This document shows positions 59,382-64,000 of a stretch of DNA of 64,000 nt, piece after piece. This stretch comes from Rodentibacter ratti (GTDB taxonomy: Bacteria; Pseudomonadota; Gammaproteobacteria; Enterobacterales; Pasteurellaceae). Location of the stretch: assembly GCF_002000485.1 (NCBI RefSeq), contig NZ_MLAJ01000002.1:248001-312000 (forward strand). Reading direction: 5' to 3'. The notes beneath the pieces are model-generated. The model was not told where the DNA came from, made no database searches, and was given only the letters and a program-made list of their open reading frames with translations. Both the position numbers and the translations under genes were made by a program. How positions within the stretch are numbered: position 1 is the stretch's first letter; every line of letters starts with the position of its first letter.

Positions 59382-60749
59382 ATGTTAATCAATAAATTAA
59401 AACGTACAGAACAAAATCTCAAAAATCTGCCCTTTTTGCCTTTAGAAAAAGAGCAGGTAGAATTTTTGTTCAGTCCGACTGAATTCAAAACTCAGATTAT
59501 TGAATTAATTAGAAATGCCAAAAAACGTATTTATGTCACCGCACTTTACTGGCAAAAAGATGAAGCGGGACAAGAAATTCTTGATGAAATTTACCGGATA
59601 AAACAAGAACAACCTGACTTAGATATTAAAATCCTTGTGGATTGGCATCGTGGTCAGCGCAATTTATTGGGCGCAGAAAAATCTGCGACCAATGCCGATT
59701 GGTATGTAGAACAGCGTCAAACCTACCAACTTTCAGAAGATCCGAATATGTTTTTCGGCGTACCGATTAATACCCGTGAGGTATTCGGTGTTTTGCATAT
59801 TAAGGGATTTATTTTTGATGATACGGTGCTGTATAGCGGTGCAAGTATCAACAATGTATATTTACAACAATCGGATAAATACCGCTACGATCGCTATCAA
59901 AAAATCACAAATAAAGCATTAGCCGATTCAATGGTGAATTTTATTAATGATTACTTATTGGATTTAAGTGCCGTTCATCCTCTTGATGTAGCAAACCGTC
60001 CTCGCACCAAAGAAATTCGTTCTGCTATTCGGGCTTATCGCAAAAATTTAGCCAATCATGCTGAATACACCATTGAAAATGCGATGGTTTTTTCCGATGT
60101 TTTAAGCGTTTCGCTTTTGTTTGGTTTGGGCGCATCAGGCAATGAATTAAACCAAATTATTGAAGATCTGTTTTTGCAGGTTCAAGAAAGTTTAGTCATT
60201 TGTACCCCTTATTTTAATTTTCCTCGTACCTTACAAAATAAAATTGCCACGCTCTTGGAAGCAGGGAAAAAAGTCGAAATTATCGTAGGCGACAAAGTGG
60301 CAAACGATTTTTATATTCCACCGGAACAACCGTTCAAAATGGCGGGTGCATTGCCTTATTTATACGAAAGCAATCTCCGCCACTTTTGTGAAAAATTCCA
60401 ACAAGACATTGAACAAGGGCAGTTAACCATTCGCTTGTGGAAAGATGGCGATAACACCTACCACTTAAAAGGAGTGTGGGTGGATAATTGTTACATTTTA
60501 CTGACCGGTAATAATTTAAACCCGCGTGCTTGGCGTTTAGATGCGGAAAATGGCTTGTTGATTCATGATCCGAAACAAGAATTGCGTGATCAAGTTGAAA
60601 AAGAGTTAAATCATATTCGTCTGCATACCTCCGTATTGAGCCATTATTCCGAATTGGAGGAATTATCTCAATATCCGGAACCGGTTCAAAAATTACTGAA
60701 AAAATTTGCCCGAATTAAAGCAGATAAACTGGTAAAAATGATTCTTTAA
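59382..60749 (+). CDS. pssA: CDP-diacylglycerol-serine O-phosphatidyltransferase
   Basis: PssA makes phosphatidylserine, precursor of phosphatidylethanolamine. It belongs to the phospholipase D superfamily, with two HKD motifs: [20 protein letters not shown] and [20 protein letters not shown]. The 455-residue protein associates with the membrane peripherally in known cases. I use ATG 59382 ([12 protein letters not shown]), which matches the E. coli start, rather than ATG 59367. Confidence 0.96.
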   Translation: MLINKLKRTEQNLKNLPFLPLEKEQVEFLFSPTEFKTQIIELIRNAKKRIYVTALYWQKDEAGQEILDEIYRIKQEQPDLDIKILVDWHRGQRNLLGAEKSATNADWYVEQRQTYQLSEDPNMFFGVPINTREVFGVLHIKGFIFDDTVLYSGASINNVYLQQSDKYRYDRYQKITNKALADSMVNFINDYLLDLSAVHPLDVANRPRTKEIRSAIRAYRKNLANHAEYTIENAMVFSDVLSVSLLFGLGASGNELNQIIEDLFLQVQESLVICTPYFNFPRTLQNKIATLLEAGKKVEIIVGDKVANDFYIPPEQPFKMAGALPYLYESNLRHFCEKFQQDIEQGQLTIRLWKDGDNTYHLKGVWVDNCYILLTGNNLNPRAWRLDAENGLLIHDPKQELRDQVEKELNHIRLHTSVLSHYSELEELSQYPEPVQKLLKKFARIKADKLVKMIL

Positions 60750-60840
60750 TAGGAAAAGGGGAAATGGCAAACATTTCCCCTTGAGCTTGCCACTCATTCC
60801 AACTAGACTACCCCATTCTTTTTATCAACCAGATACTATT

Positions 60841-61932
60841 ATGCGTGTTTCCGATTTCCATTTTGATTTACCTGATGAGCTTATCGCCCGTTATCCCAAA
60901 ACAGATCGTTCCTCTTGTCGCTTGCTGACATTAACCGGCGAAAACGGAGCAATTTCTCACCGCACTTTCACAGATATATTAGACCTCATTAATGAAGGCG
61001 ATTTGTTAATTTTTAACAATACCCGTGTTATTCCCGCCCGAATGTTCGGACGCAAAGCCAGTGGCGGTAAAATTGAAGTACTGGTTGAGCGGATGTTGGA
61101 TGAACACCGTTTCCTCGCCCATATTCGCTCTTCAAAATCACCAAAGGAAGGAGCTGAATTATTTTTAGGGGAAGATAAACTCGGTGAAAATAACGGCATT
61201 CCTGCGGTGATGACGGCACGCCACGGCACACTTTTTGAAGTGGAATTAAAGGATAAATCCACCACACTTCTCACTGTGCTGCAACAAATTGGGCATATGC
61301 CGTTACCGCCTTATATTGATCGCCCTGATGAAGAGGCGGATCAAGAATGCTATCAAACCGTTTATAGCAAAGTACCGGGGGCAGTGGCTGCACCAACAGC
61401 CGGCTTGCATTTCGATGATGAATTATTGGAAAAACTTCGAACCAAAGGTGTGAATTTTGAATTTGTGACACTCCATGTGGGAGCAGGCACATTTCAACCG
61501 GTTCGTGTAGAAAATATTGAAGATCATACTATGCATGCCGAATATGTGGAACTTTCACAAGAAGTGTGCAATGCCATTATTGCCACTAAAAAAGCAGGAA
61601 AGCGTGTGATTGCGGTGGGCACAACGTCCGTTCGCTCCATTGAAACCGCTGCGTTGTCAGCAGAAGAAAACGGCAATCCGGATTTGCTCGAACCTTATTT
61701 TTCCGACACCTCAATTTTCATTTATCCGGGTAAAAAATTCCGTGTGGTGGATGCCTTAATCACCAATTTCCATTTACCGGAAAGTACCCTCATTATGCTG
61801 GTTTCCGCCTTTGCCGGCTTCAGCCATACAATGAATGCTTACAAAAGTGCGGTGGAAAATCGCTATCGTTTTTTCAGTTATGGCGATGCGATGTTTATTA
61901 CCAAAAATCCGAATGTGAAAGGATTAGCATAA
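60841..61932 (+). CDS. queA: S-adenosylmethionine:tRNA ribosyltransferase-isomerase
   Basis: QueA adds the cyclopentene-diol precursor to preQ1-modified tRNA, the penultimate step of queuosine synthesis. The 363-residue protein has the start [48 protein letters not shown] and [17 protein letters not shown] choose ATG 60841; a TTG at 60781 would add 20 residues without family support. It is followed by tgt after a 345-bp gap that holds the type I toxin-antitoxin candidate. Confidence 0.97.
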   Translation: MRVSDFHFDLPDELIARYPKTDRSSCRLLTLTGENGAISHRTFTDILDLINEGDLLIFNNTRVIPARMFGRKASGGKIEVLVERMLDEHRFLAHIRSSKSPKEGAELFLGEDKLGENNGIPAVMTARHGTLFEVELKDKSTTLLTVLQQIGHMPLPPYIDRPDEEADQECYQTVYSKVPGAVAAPTAGLHFDDELLEKLRTKGVNFEFVTLHVGAGTFQPVRVENIEDHTMHAEYVELSQEVCNAIIATKKAGKRVIAVGTTSVRSIETAALSAEENGNPDLLEPYFSDTSIFIYPGKKFRVVDALITNFHLPESTLIMLVSAFAGFSHTMNAYKSAVENRYRFFSYGDAMFITKNPNVKGLA

Positions 61933-61964
61933 GTCGTTTGACTTAAAGAAAGGCAACGCCTACA

Positions 61965-61998
61965 ATAAAAGACAAGGGACGAGGGCTCTCGTCCCTTG
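61965..61998 (-). terminator. Terminator of the minus-strand toxin transcript
   Basis: CAAGGGACGAG (61973-61983) and CTCGTCCCTTG (61988-61998) form a perfect 11-bp stem with a 4-nt loop. The U-rich tail TCTTTTATT lies only on the minus strand side, so it ends leftward transcripts, not queA. Confidence 0.8.
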
Positions 61999-62011
61999 CG
62001 GCATCAAACTA

Positions 62012-62086
62012 CTAATAGCCAGTGCTACCTTTCAATAACAGGCAAAGTAGAGTAATGATGACCAATTTAATTGTGAAGTTAGTCAT
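62012..62086 (-). CDS. Hydrophobic 24-residue peptide, type I toxin candidate
   Basis: The ORF encodes MTNFTIKLVIITLLC then LLLKGSTGY: a short polar start, one membrane-spanning stretch (about residues 6-18) and a small polar end. A ribosome site AAGGATAAAA precedes the ATG. A leader of about 100 nt separates it from TATGAT (62195-62200, minus strand), and a dedicated terminator follows. Small hydrophobic peptides with this layout are typical membrane-damaging type I toxins. I do not recognise a named family; a leader peptide is less likely because no gene follows on this strand before queA's convergent end. Confidence 0.6.
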   Translation of the reverse strand: MTNFTIKLVIITLLCLLLKGSTGY

Positions 62087-62097
62087 ATTTTTATCCT

Positions 62098-62106
62098 TGA
62101 TATGAT
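62098..62106 (+). promoter_or_regulatory. Extended -10 promoter of the antisense RNA
   Basis: TGATATGAT matches an extended -10 (TGnTATAAT, one mismatch). No good -35 is seen. The transcript would start near 62113, within the DNA coding the toxin leader on the other strand. Confidence 0.5.
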
Positions 62107-62112
62107 TAACAA

Positions 62113-62234
62113 TCAGGATCTACGATATAGCCCGACAGCGGCAACTGGCGGACCATCTTAGTAGATCCGCCTCTGCTCAAAGAGCATTAAAAAAATCATA
62201 GCATGAAGCCTGTAAATTTAAACAGGCTTTTTTT
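62113..62234 (+). ncRNA. Antisense RNA opposite the toxin leader (antitoxin candidate)
   Basis: A transcript of about 120 nt would run from the extended -10 promoter to a clear terminator (AAGCCTGT 62206-62213, ACAGGCTT 62222-62229, T-run to 62234). It is complementary to about 75 nt of the toxin mRNA leader (62113-62188). It can fold on GGATCTAC (62116-62123) with GTAGATCC (62161-62168). The terminator could alternatively belong to read-through from queA. Confidence 0.5.
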
Positions 62235-62268
62235 ATTAATGAAAATCTTCGAACTGTTTATTCGTTGA

Positions 62269-63441
<1,173 letters not shown>

Positions 63442-63445
63442 AGCA

Positions 63446-63478
63446 CAAAAAGTGCGGCCATTTTTGACCGCACTTTTC
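63446..63478. terminator. Uptake-signal inverted pair after tgt
   Basis: AAAAAGTGCGG-CCATTTTTGA-CCGCACTTTT forms a stem of about 10 bp plus further A-T pairs, directly after the tgt stop. Confidence 0.8.
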
Positions 63479-63498
63479 ACACGAAGAGAAGGAAAATT

Positions 63499-64000
63499 AT
63501 GCAAATTCTTGAACCTCAGCAATTCGCCAGTTGGAATGAACCCATTGAAATGCTTTATGCCTGCCATAGCAAAGTAAAACGCTTTTGTCATCAACTCAGT
63601 ATTTTACCGAGTTATCTAGAGAAAAACGGCGTGAACCAAGCCGTACTGAATGATGTAAAAATTATCTTACAATATTTTAATTGTGCAGCTCCGCTTCATC
63701 ACGATGATGAGGAAAAAGACTTTTTTCCTGCCTTAATGCGTAAAGCGCCGGAAATTCAATCACAGGTGGAAGAATTAGAACGCCAACATATTGATTTACA
63801 CAAAAACTGGTTTGAACTTTCTAAACAATTAGAAGAATTAATCGCACAAAAAACTGACGAAATAGATTTGGCGCTCGTTCAGCGATTCATATCGGGTTAC
63901 GCTAACCACATTGCTATTGAAGAACCGCTTTTTGAATTAGGCAAGCAGTATTTAACCGAAACTGAATTGAAGGCGATTGGGCAAGTTATGTCAAATCGGC
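63499..64000 (+). CDS. Hemerythrin HHE-domain protein, partial (continues past window)
   Basis: The open frame from ATG 63499 (GAAGGAAAATT upstream) runs off the window after 167 codons. It has the hemerythrin-like pattern: YACHSKVKRFCHQLSIL, then FNCAAPLHHDDEEKDFFPAL with the His and Glu iron ligands, and HIDLHKNWFEL. A later YANHIAIEEPLFEL supplies the second HxxxE motif. Such di-iron helical bundles bind oxygen or nitric oxide or sense iron. The C-terminus and exact function cannot be judged. It lies 57 nt after tgt, behind a terminator. Confidence 0.85.
   Translation, partial: MQILEPQQFASWNEPIEMLYACHSKVKRFCHQLSILPSYLEKNGVNQAVLNDVKIILQYFNCAAPLHHDDEEKDFFPALMRKAPEIQSQVEELERQHIDLHKNWFELSKQLEELIAQKTDEIDLALVQRFISGYANHIAIEEPLFELGKQYLTETELKAIGQVMSNR

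Noticed and set aside
60781-60840. N-terminal extension of queA from a TTG
   Set aside because: It lacks family similarity and the protein from ATG 60841 aligns from its first residue.

Overview
The window is a piece of a Pasteurellaceae chromosome (Haemophilus/Aggregatibacter type). The evidence is the very frequent 9-mer AAGTGCGGT, the DNA uptake signal of that group, often in inverted pairs acting as terminators, together with H. influenzae-like genes and gene order (narQ, murB, DUF2322, rpoH; rpsF, priB, rpsR, rplI; fucPAUKI-fucR). The species cannot be fixed from the sequence alone.

Left flank (1-5793): the end of dapF, then a leftward block rph-pyrE-djlA-dusC, a SulP anion transporter and tRNA-Ser(GGA). 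Right flank (19188-64000): tRNA-Arg, tRNA-Pro and a long run of housekeeping genes. These cover folate and one-carbon metabolism (folD, folB), respiration (ndh, narQ, menB, menC), translation and RNA modification (rsmA, infA, ribosomal proteins, queA, tgt, yfiF), envelope precursors (murB, glmS, glmU, plsY, pssA, accB, accC, pgmB), haem (hemE), nucleotides (pyrG, nudC, apaH), stress (rpoH, hupA) and a complete L-fucose regulon with a consensus CRP site.

Between them, from the 3' end of tRNA-Ser to about 18.92 kb, lies a 13.1-kb integrated element that I read as a P4-like phage satellite. In order it holds a P4-type integrase, a small secreted acidic protein on the opposite strand, an AlpA-type regulator, a coiled-coil protein, a P2 gpN-like major capsid protein, a RelE/HigA-type toxin-antitoxin pair, an AT-rich gene of unknown function, and a second AlpA-type regulator behind two identical palindromes. 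It continues with an Ogr/Delta-type zinc-finger activator, an Ash/Icd-like ORF that overlies a promoter, a terminator and complementary repeats resembling the P4 immunity RNA, several small genes, a second tyrosine recombinase with a helix-turn-helix partner, a DUF927 ATPase, an iteron array that looks like its replication origin, and a small membrane protein. No portal, terminase or tail gene is present, so particle formation would need a helper phage; carrying its own P2-type capsid gene is the most unusual point.

A second candidate for something new sits between queA and tgt. A 24-residue hydrophobic ORF on the minus strand has a long structured 5' leader and its own terminator, and faces an opposite-strand RNA with an extended -10 promoter and a terminator. 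This is the layout of a type I toxin-antitoxin locus. Other points of note are a 77-bp near-perfect inverted repeat upstream of accB and an rpsF leader with interleaved complementary segments.
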